Shown here: positions 48,955-59,050 of the stretch, one piece after another | Numbering within the stretch: the first letter of the stretch is position 1 | Layout of the letters: each line of letters begins with the position of its first letter | Assembly (NCBI GenBank): GCA_016212525.1 | Contig: JACRGD010000007.1 | Coordinates: 220,778-284,777, forward strand | From: Microcaldota archaeon | Lineage (GTDB): Archaea; Micrarchaeota; Micrarchaeia; Anstonellales; Bilamarchaeaceae | Direction of reading: 5' to 3' | DNA length: 64,000 bases | Notes under the pieces: generated by a model | The model's input: the letters and a program-made list of their open reading frames with translations, nothing else | Databases searched by the model: none | What the model was told of the DNA's origin: nothing | Translations under genes and position numbers: made by a program

Positions 48955-51819
48955 TTACTTTCTTGAATTGGTCTTTGATCGACCAAATAAGAAATATGCC
49001 CCAGCACCAATCAAAAGTAACACAATAACTCCCAAGATCAAAGGCAATGATGAACCAGAAGATTGTGGGGGTGCAGGAGTCGGTTGGACTAGAGGGACTG
49101 GTTTTGGTGCAGGAGCCGGAGCAGCCGGAACGGTTGCAGAGCGAATCTCTGATCGTGCACGCTCAGACATCACCTTTGCAGTCTCATAATCGCCCGAGTT
49201 AAACGATGCAAGTGCAATCTCATAGATAGATTGGGCAGAAGAAACATTCTTACCCGCACGAACAGCCATAGAGAGTTCGGACCTGAGACTATCAAGCGAT
49301 GCAGTTGCATCTGCCCTGGCAGCGGCAATCGGATCCGGAGCTGGTGTCTGGGGCTCTGGAGCAGGCGGAGGCGGCTGGATCTGAACTACCACCTCGGAGG
49401 GAGCAGGCGTTCCGATCGAAGGTGTAGTACTAGGCAATACACACATTTCCCATGAAATCGAAAGCGGAGATACTCTTGCATAGGTATTGGATTGAGACCA
49501 AACTTCATATTTTGCAGTTTGAGGAATTACAAATGTTGCTTTTCCATTTTCATCAGTCGATTTAGAATCAATCTGACCTACATAAGGATCAACTTCCAGA
49601 ATACGAATAGTTATACCAGAGACAGCAGAACCAGAAGAAGTTGTAGTAACTTCCAATTGATTATCTGGACAGAGCTTACTAGTATCAATACTCAAAGATC
49701 GCCTGGAAGAACTTGAACCAGAGGAAGAACTTGAAGATGCACTAGATAAACTGGAGGCACCACCAAAGACAGTTGGACTCGAACCCGAGAAATGGGGCAG
49801 ACTCAACCATATTCGGTTTGTGCTTGTATTTACAAAGCAGGTCGAACTACGATTAGTCATAGAACACGCAAGACCTCCAGCAGTCGTATTAAAGAGCGAC
49901 TGATTGTAGTCTGCAAATGCAGATGGAACACCTGTTCCGTCAGGATATGTAGTGGAGTTCCACAGACTTCCCCAGTCATCATTAAAGACCTCAGTCATAC
50001 TTACATTGACACCGGCCGAATCGTTCAGTGAATCGTTGTAAGCCATTTCAACATACAATCTCTCATACACGGTAGAGGGTATGGCACCTCCAAATCGGAA
50101 GTTTCTTCTAAAGCTAGTTGAATTAATAGTGGAATTGTCATTAGTCGAGAAGTCCGAATCTGGAGGACCCGAAGCAGACATATCTACGCCTACATAGTAA
50201 ACGGAAACACCGCTAGTACTATCCCGAATAAGAACATTTGTTCGAGCCGAAGTCGCGATAGTAAGAGGATTGAAAGACCCCCCATCATCACCAGTATTAA
50301 GAGACCTGAGCCTACAACCACCATTCCAAACAAAGGAAGTGTCTGGTTGGGGAAGATCACAAGTGGAATTGTGAACAAACAGATGAATATCTATACCAGT
50401 ATTTACTCTTGAAAGATTTTGCGGATCGCGCGGCCTGAAGTTAGTAAGATTTACACTAAGACCCGAAGAATTGAAGGTGTATTCACGAGGAGCAAACTGA
50501 GAGTTATATATTCTCAAGGTACCGTTTGTTCCATTTAGCATAGGAATATTCACATAACCAGATTGGTTTGGAGCTGCAAAAAAGGTATACTGTGTCCAGT
50601 TGTAAAAGCTATAATTGAACACGATCTCAGACATACCTCCCTTGGGGCCCTCACCTTGACCCTGGAAAGTATCCATAAGGCGGATAGAAACTAAGGACGT
50701 ATTTATTGCAGACATATCGCTGCCAGCCACATAGTTTCCACCCAGACGCTGCATAGTACAATTAAGATCAGAAATATTTGAGGTGGAAATAGTGATATTT
50801 TGGAAACATCCAAAGTATTCAGTACCCGAAGTCGTCTCAACGCTATTGTTCGATGCCAAAGCTAACATAAGATAGCCAAGGCCTGAAGAAACACCAACTA
50901 CAGACATATTATAGAAACCAGTTTCTGAATTGAGATTATAGACAGTGTTGTTAAATTCAGGAACTCCCCGATTTGACATAGGGGGCATCATTAGAGGAAC
51001 ACGACCTCCTACAAGAGGATATAGATAAATTCGCGAAAAGTTAAGAGCCGTGCTATTGGTTGTTGCACCAAGTGTACCATTAACCAGTACAACAAGGGTC
51101 GTGGCATTTACACGAGCATTGAAGTAACCACCAGCATTATCTGAAATATTTGCATCAGTAACTGAGAAACTGATAGGTGGAGAACGAGTCATGCTCTGCT
51201 CGCCTCCCGAATCATTCATCATCAGAACAATAGTATAATTTTTACCTGTTGGAACGGGAATCAACCGATTAGTAACATAGCTATTAAAGAATTGATCAAT
51301 GGGAGATCCGATCCCATTATCAAAAAGAATTCCGCTAAAAGCAACATCAGCAGTTGAATTAAATGCAGTGATATTTATGATTGCGGCTGGTGAGGTCGTA
51401 ATCGTGGTCAGTTCAGAAGCGCTTGAATTTAGAGCAGAGGCAAGCATCTGCATCGGAAATTCTGGGAAGAAGGGACCTGCCTCAAGAACATTAAGGGAAC
51501 TATTTGACTCGTTATAAACATAAACACGGAGCCGATAATTAAGACCCGGAGTTCCTGGATCATCATAGGTTAGACTAAATATGCCAGTGGTCGAATTGGA
51601 ATTGTTTGAAGATACCAGAGAAATGGCTTCACCCCGCATACCAGTTCTATTTACCAGATAAAGCGAAACATTTGCAGAAACATTTGAAAATGTCGAATTT
51701 TGTATCTTACCATAAAGAGTGTAATTAGTTGAATACGAAGAAGACATCAAGGAAAGAAGAACCAAAAGACCCAAAAACACAAATCCAAAAGTAGATTTGT
51801 TAGTAAATTTAGCGAACAT
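48955..51819 (-). CDS. Large cell-surface protein with Ser-rich stalk and C-terminal membrane anchor
   Basis: 954 aa; N-terminal signal, NxS/T-rich ectodomain, SSLSSASSSSSSGSSSS linker, Pro-rich regions, C-terminal SLPLILGVIVLLLIGAGAYFLFGRSKTNSRK. Confidence 0.75.
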   Translation of the reverse strand: MFAKFTNKSTFGFVFLGLLVLLSLMSSSYSTNYTLYGKIQNSTFSNVSANVSLYLVNRTGMRGEAISLVSSNNSNSTTGIFSLTYDDPGTPGLNYRLRVYVYNESNSSLNVLEAGPFFPEFPMQMLASALNSSASELTTITTSPAAIINITAFNSTADVAFSGILFDNGIGSPIDQFFNSYVTNRLIPVPTGKNYTIVLMMNDSGGEQSMTRSPPISFSVTDANISDNAGGYFNARVNATTLVVLVNGTLGATTNSTALNFSRIYLYPLVGGRVPLMMPPMSNRGVPEFNNTVYNLNSETGFYNMSVVGVSSGLGYLMLALASNNSVETTSGTEYFGCFQNITISTSNISDLNCTMQRLGGNYVAGSDMSAINTSLVSIRLMDTFQGQGEGPKGGMSEIVFNYSFYNWTQYTFFAAPNQSGYVNIPMLNGTNGTLRIYNSQFAPREYTFNSSGLSVNLTNFRPRDPQNLSRVNTGIDIHLFVHNSTCDLPQPDTSFVWNGGCRLRSLNTGDDGGSFNPLTIATSARTNVLIRDSTSGVSVYYVGVDMSASGPPDSDFSTNDNSTINSTSFRRNFRFGGAIPSTVYERLYVEMAYNDSLNDSAGVNVSMTEVFNDDWGSLWNSTTYPDGTGVPSAFADYNQSLFNTTAGGLACSMTNRSSTCFVNTSTNRIWLSLPHFSGSSPTVFGGASSLSSASSSSSSGSSSSRRSLSIDTSKLCPDNQLEVTTTSSGSAVSGITIRILEVDPYVGQIDSKSTDENGKATFVIPQTAKYEVWSQSNTYARVSPLSISWEMCVLPSTTPSIGTPAPSEVVVQIQPPPPAPEPQTPAPDPIAAARADATASLDSLRSELSMAVRAGKNVSSAQSIYEIALASFNSGDYETAKVMSERARSEIRSATVPAAPAPAPKPVPLVQPTPAPPQSSGSSLPLILGVIVLLLIGAGAYFLFGRSKTNSRK

Positions 51820-51929
51820 GAGTAGACAAAAAAGATGAACTTATTAAAGCTTTTGAAAGAAAGTGAGATAAAATGGGAGATGAAGGAGAGACTTACTAAA
51901 TGCATAGTCCGATGCTCGAAAAAGTAGGA

Positions 51930-52823
51930 CTACATAGATCGTAATCTCTTGATCCGGTCATCAATCGGTGGATGCGTCGCAAATAGATTAAGCAATTTGT
52001 TGGGAAATGGATCGAAAAGGTAAAGCGAGGCAGTGGCACTAGAAGCTGACTGAGTAGGCATCGATTTAGCCTTTATTTTTTCAAGTGCCTTTGCCAGACC
52101 GTCAGGATAACGGGTTAACCGCACACCGTTTGCATCTGCCAGATATTCTCTTTGTCTGGAAATGGCAAGTTTAACCAATTCGGCAAAGATAGGTGCAAGG
52201 ATTGCAAAAACCAGGGCAAGGAGAATCAATACTCCGCCTCCGCCGCGATCACGCCTCGACCCACCACCATAGAACATCATTCGCCAGCCCATATCTCCGA
52301 CGATGGCAATAGCACCCGCAAAAACAACTGCAATCATAGTGAAGCGAATATCGTAATTTGCAATGTGCGACATCTCATGAGCCAGAACCCCTTCCAATTC
52401 TTCACGGTTCATTATTTCAAGCAAACCCGAAGTCACCGCAAGAGCAGAATGTTGAGGATCTCGGCCGGTTGCAAATGCGTTGGGAGCAGGATCATTTACC
52501 AGATAAATCTGAGGCATCGGAACTCCAGAAGCCAGAGAAAGACCCTCCACAACATTGAAAATATATGGATATTCTGCTTTGGTAATTGACTTCGCGCCGC
52601 TCATAGTGAGGATGATCTTGTCGCCAGCATAGAAGGACACTACTGAATAGACCAGAAGGAATCCAAACCCAAGAATCGGACCACAGACACCAAGATCAAA
52701 AGTATATGATAGAAATAGTATGAGCGCGAAAAAAAGACCGAAAAGTAAAATTAAAAGAATGAGAGAATTTCTCTTATTTGCATCGATAGCATCAAAGAAA
52801 CTAACTCGTTCACCCAATTCCAA
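51930..52823 (-). CDS. htpX: HtpX-family membrane zinc metalloprotease
   Basis: 297 aa; LEGVLAHEMSHIANYDIR (HExxH), RQREYLADANGVRLTRYPDGLAKALEKI, FATHPPIDDRIKRL. Confidence 0.96.
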   Translation of the reverse strand: MELGERVSFFDAIDANKRNSLILLILLFGLFFALILFLSYTFDLGVCGPILGFGFLLVYSVVSFYAGDKIILTMSGAKSITKAEYPYIFNVVEGLSLASGVPMPQIYLVNDPAPNAFATGRDPQHSALAVTSGLLEIMNREELEGVLAHEMSHIANYDIRFTMIAVVFAGAIAIVGDMGWRMMFYGGGSRRDRGGGGVLILLALVFAILAPIFAELVKLAISRQREYLADANGVRLTRYPDGLAKALEKIKAKSMPTQSASSATASLYLFDPFPNKLLNLFATHPPIDDRIKRLRSM

Positions 52824-52838
52824 CCCCTCGCAAAATCA

Positions 52839-53405
52839 TTAGAATTGTACTTTTGGAGCTATCTTTTCGGTTTCGGCTGCCTTGAAATATTCGGCCGCTT
52901 TAAATCCAAGCATCGGAGCGATTACGTTCTGAGGGAACATTGCGATTGCAGTATTGAATTCCAAAACCGCATCGTTGTATGCAGTTCGAATGTAAGAGAT
53001 CTTGTTCTCAGTTCCTGCCAATTCTTCCTGAAGCATTCTGAAATTTGCATCTGCCTTAAGTTGAGGATAGCTTTCTGCCAGGGCGAAAACGGACTTTAAG
53101 GTTGAAGTTAGCATATTGTCTGCCGCAGCCCTCTGTTCTGCTCCGCCAGAAGTGATCATGGATCGGTATTTGGTTACATTCTCGAGAACTTCTTTCTCAT
53201 GTTTTGCGTAACCCTTTACGGTTTCGACCAAATTAGGAATAAGATCATATCTTCTTTTGAGCTGAACATCGATCTGCGCCCAGGCATTATCGACACGATT
53301 CTTAAGGGAAACCATACGATTGAAGATACCTATGGCAATCAATGCCAGAACACCTAGAGGAACCAAAATGCAAACTGCTGCGAGTATAAGATCTAATGCT
53401 GCCAT
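52839..53405 (-). CDS. lemA: LemA family protein
   Basis: 188 aa; NAWAQIDVQLKRRYDLIPNLVETVKGYAKHEKEVLENVTKYRS, FPQNVIAPMLGFKAAEYF. Confidence 0.96.
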   Translation of the reverse strand: MAALDLILAAVCILVPLGVLALIAIGIFNRMVSLKNRVDNAWAQIDVQLKRRYDLIPNLVETVKGYAKHEKEVLENVTKYRSMITSGGAEQRAAADNMLTSTLKSVFALAESYPQLKADANFRMLQEELAGTENKISYIRTAYNDAVLEFNTAIAMFPQNVIAPMLGFKAAEYFKAAETEKIAPKVQF

Positions 53406-53447
53406 TTTTTACACCTAGAAGGAATAAACATCGCTGGTTTTTAAGGG

Positions 53448-53702
53448 TTATTGAACTTCTAGTGAAGACAGACGTGCTAAAAAAACATCTTCTTGAATGG
53501 CAACCTCAAGCTTCTTGCGTTTTGACAAATGACCAGAGAGCAGGATTACAGAAGCTCCGAAAAAGTCGGAAAGAAGGTCCAGAAGTTCCCGGTTTGCACG
53601 GTTATTTTGTGCAGGAGATTTGAGATTGATTTTGAGATATCCTTCTTCTCGCAAGATCCGAACTTTCTTTGAATTAGGAGTTACCCGAACTTCGATTTTC
53701 AT
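53448..53702 (-). CDS. DUF167 (YggU) family protein
   Basis: ORF 53448-53720; likely start 53702; MKIEVRVTPNSKKVRI...INLKSPAQNNRANRELLDLLSDFFG...LLSGHLSKRKKLEV. Confidence 0.88.
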   Translation of the reverse strand: MKIEVRVTPNSKKVRILREEGYLKINLKSPAQNNRANRELLDLLSDFFGASVILLSGHLSKRKKLEVAIQEDVFLARLSSLEVQ

Positions 53703-54354
53703 AATACGCACTTCGAACAAGAGAACCTAGGCGATCCGGAGCTATCGGCCCGGAGTAGGTTTTTCCGTTTATAACAACGCTTGGATAAGAGTTTACACCA
53801 TACTCCCGCGCAAATGCATCAGCAACAGAACTTCCCAGATCCCCATCAAAAGAGAATAGTTTTAGAGAGATATTTTGGTTGTGTAACTCATCACGAACCC
53901 GCAGGATATCGGATCCCTGCTGCTTACAACTTTCGCAAGCTTTGTTAGAATAGAAATTAATCAAAAGAATACTCTTATCAGAGCAGAAATTCTTGGCTTT
54001 TTGAGAAAGAAGATATGATTCGGCTTCGAGAAGAAAATACTTCTTCTTGAGTTCGATATCCTGTGCTTGTTTTACATCTTCAATATAGGTTAATTTGTAA
54101 CCTACGCGCTCGATTTCGGAATTCAGATCTGATAATTCAGAAATGTACAAAGGGCAGAATGAACTGGAATTGCCATCGAAAAGCAACAGAACCTTTAGAG
54201 AATCTACCCTGGAAGAAACGTTGGAAAGCTCGGTTGAAATGCCCGAAAAATTTGAATTTGTAGTCAATCCCCCCAAAAAGATTCCGATCAAAAAAGTAAA
54301 AGCTGAGAGCACAAATGCAATTGCATAGACTTCATAAGATATTTTTCGTTCCAT
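53674..54354 (-). CDS. Membrane-anchored thioredoxin-fold protein
   Basis: 226 aa; N-terminal TM; SILLINFYSNKACESCKQQGSDIL (CESC) and GVNSYPSVVINGKTYSG (cis-Pro loop). Confidence 0.8.
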   Translation of the reverse strand: MERKISYEVYAIAFVLSAFTFLIGIFLGGLTTNSNFSGISTELSNVSSRVDSLKVLLLFDGNSSSFCPLYISELSDLNSEIERVGYKLTYIEDVKQAQDIELKKKYFLLEAESYLLSQKAKNFCSDKSILLINFYSNKACESCKQQGSDILRVRDELHNQNISLKLFSFDGDLGSSVADAFAREYGVNSYPSVVINGKTYSGPIAPDRLGSLVRSAYYENRSSGNS

Positions 54355-54363
54355 TGAACAGAC

Positions 54364-55560
54364 CTACCAGGAAGTTGGTTCTCGCTTTAGTTCTTTAAAA
54401 AGCCAGAGTAAATTGTAACAAACCATAAGATACCAGTAAACAAACAGAAAGGAAAGGATGTAACGTAATTTCACTTTTTCATCATCAAAACTCTTGATAG
54501 AAAGATAAGTGAAAAAGGTCCCCACGATAAAGAGAAATGCCCAGATAAAAGTAAACGTACCAACACCCAATCCAAGACTGTCCAGCCAGATATATTTGAG
54601 ATAATATGGAGTAGAAACAAAAGAGTAGAGAGTAAGACTGAGAATTGTGAAGAATGCAATTATACTAAGGAAATTTAGCGGAATAAAGTACATCCCAAAG
54701 TCGCCATAACTGGGTTTTATCATGGAACTATAACGCCAGTAGTTTCTCATTCCACCCCGTTGCCAGCGGACTCTCTGAGTAACAAGGTCGCCCATTTTAG
54801 AGGGAGGCTCAGTGTAGACCTCAGCAGTTACAGAACTTTTTATCTTAAAGTTATGGGATTGAATACGAAGTGCGATCTCCTGATCTTCAACTAAGTTTTT
54901 TTCATCAAAGTTTCCGACAATTGAAAAAACCTTAGTCCTAAACATGGAAAAGGGACCTGGAGTTACAGGAACACTATCCATAAAACTCAGAATACGACGA
55001 GAGAAAAGAATCATAAGATATTCGATTCGCTGGATTTCCTTAATGAAACAGTTGCTGGGTCGAATCTTTACGGCAGGAGAAACTGCCATTACATCAGGAT
55101 CAGAAAAAAGCTTTAACATCTCAGTTATGGTATTTTTAGTAAGGTAGGAATCTGCATCCATGGTCGCTATGAATTCTCCTTTTGCAAACTTGAGACCGAA
55201 ATTCAGTGGAGATGCTTTTTTACCCCCGCCGTTTGGTTTTGTAAGAGCAATAACACCCAAGGTGGAAAAACTCTTTGCAATTTCATAAGTATTATCAGTA
55301 GAGCCATCGTCAACGACAATTATTTCAAGTTTCTCCTTTGGGTAATCAACAGCCAGGATACTCTCAAGACATTCCCGAAGATAGAGGCCCTCATTATAGG
55401 CGGGAATTACAATTGAAATATACGGATACGACTTTGAGGCAGGTGGATCTGAATAGTAGCTCTTCCAGTACTTAAAAAAAGTAACCAGAAAGACATATAG
55501 GACAAATAAGGAGAAAAAAGTTGTCAGATATGTCAGGACTAGGGAAATTTCCATAACCAA
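54364..55560 (-). CDS. Family 2 processive-type membrane glycosyltransferase
   Basis: 398 aa; ISIVIPAYNEGLYLRECLESIL, IIVVDDGSTDNT, MDADSYL, RVRWQRGGMRNYWRY (QxxRW), C-terminal TMs. Confidence 0.93.
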   Translation of the reverse strand: MVMEISLVLTYLTTFFSLFVLYVFLVTFFKYWKSYYSDPPASKSYPYISIVIPAYNEGLYLRECLESILAVDYPKEKLEIIVVDDGSTDNTYEIAKSFSTLGVIALTKPNGGGKKASPLNFGLKFAKGEFIATMDADSYLTKNTITEMLKLFSDPDVMAVSPAVKIRPSNCFIKEIQRIEYLMILFSRRILSFMDSVPVTPGPFSMFRTKVFSIVGNFDEKNLVEDQEIALRIQSHNFKIKSSVTAEVYTEPPSKMGDLVTQRVRWQRGGMRNYWRYSSMIKPSYGDFGMYFIPLNFLSIIAFFTILSLTLYSFVSTPYYLKYIWLDSLGLGVGTFTFIWAFLFIVGTFFTYLSIKSFDDEKVKLRYILSFLFVYWYLMVCYNLLWLFKELKREPTSW

Positions 55561-55569
55561 ACCCTGGCT

Positions 55570-56418
55570 TTAGATGAGGATTAAACCTCTGGCAAAGACC
55601 ATAGACAGAACCAGTCCAATCAGAACGAATGGGAGGAACGGCAGGAGTTTTGTATAGACCCAGACTTCACCAACCTTTGCATCCTGAAGATTTTTTATGT
55701 CTGATTCCTTAAGCACGCGGGGGATTTTGTATTTAGACATGAGGTCCTTATTCATCAATTCAATCGCAACTACATCTTCAGGCTCAAGCTGCGAAACCGG
55801 CAATTCTTCGGAAAGGGCACGCGTGAGTGAATCCCGGAACATAAGAAAGAAAAACGACGAGAGAAGCAAAATACTTATGAAAACGAAATACAGAGGAGAG
55901 AAAATAAAGGAGTTGACATACAAGTAAGCAAAAACCCCATAAGGGATTAGTAAAAGGGCGTAAGCAAGTTTTGGTTTGGCCTCAAGCTTGTAAAGTTTCC
56001 AGCCGAAGTAGAGAAGCGCATAAATAGAGAATACAACGCCAGAAAAGATAAGCAGCGAGAAGATAAATGGAAAATTGAATGGTAGATTTAGGAAAGATGG
56101 ATGTATTGGCAATAAAAGTATCAGTGCTACTAAGACAAACACGTCTGCCCCGCCTAATTGACCAACTCGGTAGAAAATATAGCCGATTCCGCCAACGATG
56201 GCTGCAAGTGCAACCGAGAACCAGAATAGGTTTTCCTCAAAAAAGAACAAATTGACTAAGAACGCTATTCCCAAAAACGCATAAAGCAACCGGTCCGGAA
56301 CGTTTTTTTTATTAAAAACATCATAATAAGAGGCCACTGCAGTTCCCAAGATGGCAACGACAATTCTTACTAATTCACCGGGAAGGGCCAATTTACCGAA
56401 TAATATTTGTTCTAACAT
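55570..56418 (-). CDS. A24-family prepilin/preflagellin peptidase
   Basis: 282 aa polytopic; first Asp in ASYYDVFNKKNVPD, second in GQLGGADVFVLVALILLLP (GxGD-like). Confidence 0.8.
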   Translation of the reverse strand: MLEQILFGKLALPGELVRIVVAILGTAVASYYDVFNKKNVPDRLLYAFLGIAFLVNLFFFEENLFWFSVALAAIVGGIGYIFYRVGQLGGADVFVLVALILLLPIHPSFLNLPFNFPFIFSLLIFSGVVFSIYALLYFGWKLYKLEAKPKLAYALLLIPYGVFAYLYVNSFIFSPLYFVFISILLLSSFFFLMFRDSLTRALSEELPVSQLEPEDVVAIELMNKDLMSKYKIPRVLKESDIKNLQDAKVGEVWVYTKLLPFLPFVLIGLVLSMVFARGLILI

Positions 56419-56502
56419 ATAGGCACCAATACGACAATAGATAGTTGAAACTAAAAGAGTTTAAAAGGGAGACCCAAGCTCCAAGTAAATTGGAAGTAGT
56501 GA

Positions 56503-57645
56503 TCAGGAACTAAGAATCCCCATCACAAGAGCAAAAACCTCATCAACGGTTATTGCCCGCATACACTCACCATCGCAGGGATATGAATCGAACTGATTTA
56601 GATGAACATTGATAGATGGAGGATGCACTGCCTTATAGAGGGCAAAATGCTTTTGAGGAGGGAAAGGTCCAAAGCGAACAGGAGTATTTGGACCAAACAG
56701 ACCAATAGTACGCGTTCCCATTGCAGCAGAAACATGCATTGGCCCAGTATCGTTCGAAATCATCAGGGAATATTTTGAAGTTAGATAGAAGAGAGAACCT
56801 TGCGAGATGCCAAAGATCGAGAAAACGTTTGATTTGTTCTTTAACATCGAGATAATTTCGAGATTACCCTGAGCCTCTTTTCCAAACCCAGTAAGAATGA
56901 CTATGCAGTCTCTTTTTTCTTTTATGCGATCGATCAGTTTTGCAAAATTTTCCTTTGGCCATGCACGATTATTCGCAGTTGGCCCACAGAAGGCATGAAT
57001 TCCAATTATCGGAAGATCAGATGAAATACCCAGATCAGAAAACTTAGAATCTATAGCAGCAACGTCAGAGGGAGAATATTTTAGAGACACCAGCATGGAG
57101 GGCCATACAGATATTCCTAGTGGCGAGATTAGATCGAAAATAGATAAAGTGGCATGTTGTTTATCATTATAAGAAATCGCAAGGTCATATAGTCTAGAGC
57201 GATCACCAAACGAGTAACCAATTGAAAATTTGGAGCAGAAAAAAGCAGTTATTGCAGAAACTGCAAAATGGGGTTCTGTATCGATGCACAAGTCATATTT
57301 CCAAAGATTTTTGAGCATAAAAAAGAACAAGGAACCTCCAGTTACAGATTCGATTCGATCTATGAAGATTTGATTAAGAAAAACGTCCTTGTTTTTAGGA
57401 GTGCAAAGCAGCGTAAGTTCGCTATCAGGAAATGAATTCTTGAGACTTTTTAGAGTCGGTAAAACCAATATACTTTCGCCCACTGCCCAAAAGCGGATGA
57501 CAAGAATTTTCTTAAATGACTTTTTCATAATTTGAGTTGAAGAAGATGGAGGTTGTCTTGTTTTGAAAATACCAAGCACAAAACAGACAAAAGGAAGAAG
57601 ATTTTTTTCAACAAAACGATCGATGGCCAGAGACAAAGAGATCAC
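56503..57645 (-). CDS. Glycosyltransferase family 9 (heptosyltransferase-like)
   Basis: 380 aa; ILVIRFWAVGESILVLPTLKSLKNSFPDSELTLLC, NRAWPKENFAKLI, SNDTGPMHVSAAMGTRTIGLFGPNTPVRFGPF. Confidence 0.92.
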   Translation of the reverse strand: MISLSLAIDRFVEKNLLPFVCFVLGIFKTRQPPSSSTQIMKKSFKKILVIRFWAVGESILVLPTLKSLKNSFPDSELTLLCTPKNKDVFLNQIFIDRIESVTGGSLFFFMLKNLWKYDLCIDTEPHFAVSAITAFFCSKFSIGYSFGDRSRLYDLAISYNDKQHATLSIFDLISPLGISVWPSMLVSLKYSPSDVAAIDSKFSDLGISSDLPIIGIHAFCGPTANNRAWPKENFAKLIDRIKEKRDCIVILTGFGKEAQGNLEIISMLKNKSNVFSIFGISQGSLFYLTSKYSLMISNDTGPMHVSAAMGTRTIGLFGPNTPVRFGPFPPQKHFALYKAVHPPSINVHLNQFDSYPCDGECMRAITVDEVFALVMGILSS

Positions 57646-57745
57646 AGCAATACGAAAAAATGGAAGTGAAGACTAAAAAGCCTATCATCAAACAACTAAT
57701 CGAACACACAAAACAAGTATTCCGATTGGAATAAGATTAACAGAT

Positions 57746-57756
57746 TTTTTTAAATA
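57746..57756 (+). promoter_or_regulatory. TATA box of metK
   Basis: TTTTTAAATAC centred about 27 nt upstream of ATG 57778. Confidence 0.55.
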
Positions 57757-57777
57757 CACCTGAGGAAGAATATGATT

Positions 57778-58935
57778 ATGAGCAGAAAACACCTATTTTC
57801 ATCCGAATCAGTAACCGAAGGACATCCAGATAAGATATGCGATCAGGTTTCGGATGCCATTCTAGACGAACTTTTGAAACAAGATCCAAAATCCAGAGTG
57901 GCAGTAGAAACTGCAACGACGGCAGGACTTATCGCAGTAATGGGAGAGATCACAACCAAAGGATACGTGGAGTTCCAGAAGCTGGTTCGAGACGTCATAA
58001 AAGACATAGGATATACCAAACCAGAATACTTATTTGACTATCGAACTTGCGGAGTTTTAGCTTCAATAACTGCACAGTCACCAGATATCGCAATGGGAGT
58101 CAATGAATCGAGTACGCATGAGCAGGGTGCAGGAGATCAGGGAATTACTTTCGGTTATGCAACACGCGAAACTAAAGAACTTATGCCAATTTCGATTATG
58201 CTTGCACACAAACTCGCAAGAAAACTCGCTCAAGTGCGAAAAAACGGAACGCTTCCATACCTGCGACCTGATGGAAAAACCCAGGTTACTATGGAGTATG
58301 TGGATGGAATTCCAAAAAGAATTCATACAGTAGTTATCGCCGCACAACACGACGAGGGAATAACCAGTGATAAAATAAGCAAGGAGATCAAAGCCCACGT
58401 AATCGAACCAGTTTGTAAGGACCTAATCGATAAGGATACCAAGGTCTTCATTAACGGGACAGGACGATTCGTTATCGGTGGACCAGCGGCAGACACTGGA
58501 GTCACCGGCAGGAAGATAATTCTCGATACATATGGCGGAAGGGGACATCATGGAGGAGGATGTTTTTCTGGTAAAGATCCATCTAAGGTGGACCGCTCGG
58601 GTGCATACATGGCTAGATATGTTGCAAAGAACGTCGTTGCGGCAGGTCTGGCAGACACGTGTACAGTCCAGATTGGTTACGTCATTGGAGTTGCAAAACC
58701 TGTCTCAGTATATGTCGATGCTCAAGGCACAAACAAAGTCCCGATCGAAAAGATCGAGCAGATTGTCGCAGATAACTTCTCATTTAAACCAGCAGATATG
58801 ATAAAAAAGCTAGATTTGTTGCGGCCAATCTATCGAAAGACCGCAGCATATGGACACTTTGGCAGGGAAGAGCCGGAATTCAGCTGGGAAAAAATAGATA
58901 TGGCAGAAAAACTAAGAGCTGAAGCTGGAATATAG
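57778..58935 (+). CDS. metK: S-adenosylmethionine synthetase (bacterial/eukaryal type)
   Basis: [78 protein letters not shown]; the track starts at 57772, the leaderless-compatible ATG is 57778. Confidence 0.96.
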   Translation: MSRKHLFSSESVTEGHPDKICDQVSDAILDELLKQDPKSRVAVETATTAGLIAVMGEITTKGYVEFQKLVRDVIKDIGYTKPEYLFDYRTCGVLASITAQSPDIAMGVNESSTHEQGAGDQGITFGYATRETKELMPISIMLAHKLARKLAQVRKNGTLPYLRPDGKTQVTMEYVDGIPKRIHTVVIAAQHDEGITSDKISKEIKAHVIEPVCKDLIDKDTKVFINGTGRFVIGGPAADTGVTGRKIILDTYGGRGHHGGGCFSGKDPSKVDRSGAYMARYVAKNVVAAGLADTCTVQIGYVIGVAKPVSVYVDAQGTNKVPIEKIEQIVADNFSFKPADMIKKLDLLRPIYRKTAAYGHFGREEPEFSWEKIDMAEKLRAEAGI

Positions 58936-59050
58936 CCTTCCAAGATCTTTCCGACTTCAGTTTTCTAGGTTTTCTTACTATTTTCCAAGCAGTCATCGTC
59001 TTAGGAAACCCCAGGGATGAAAGCCGATTGGGAGTTCCAAATCCAGAAAA

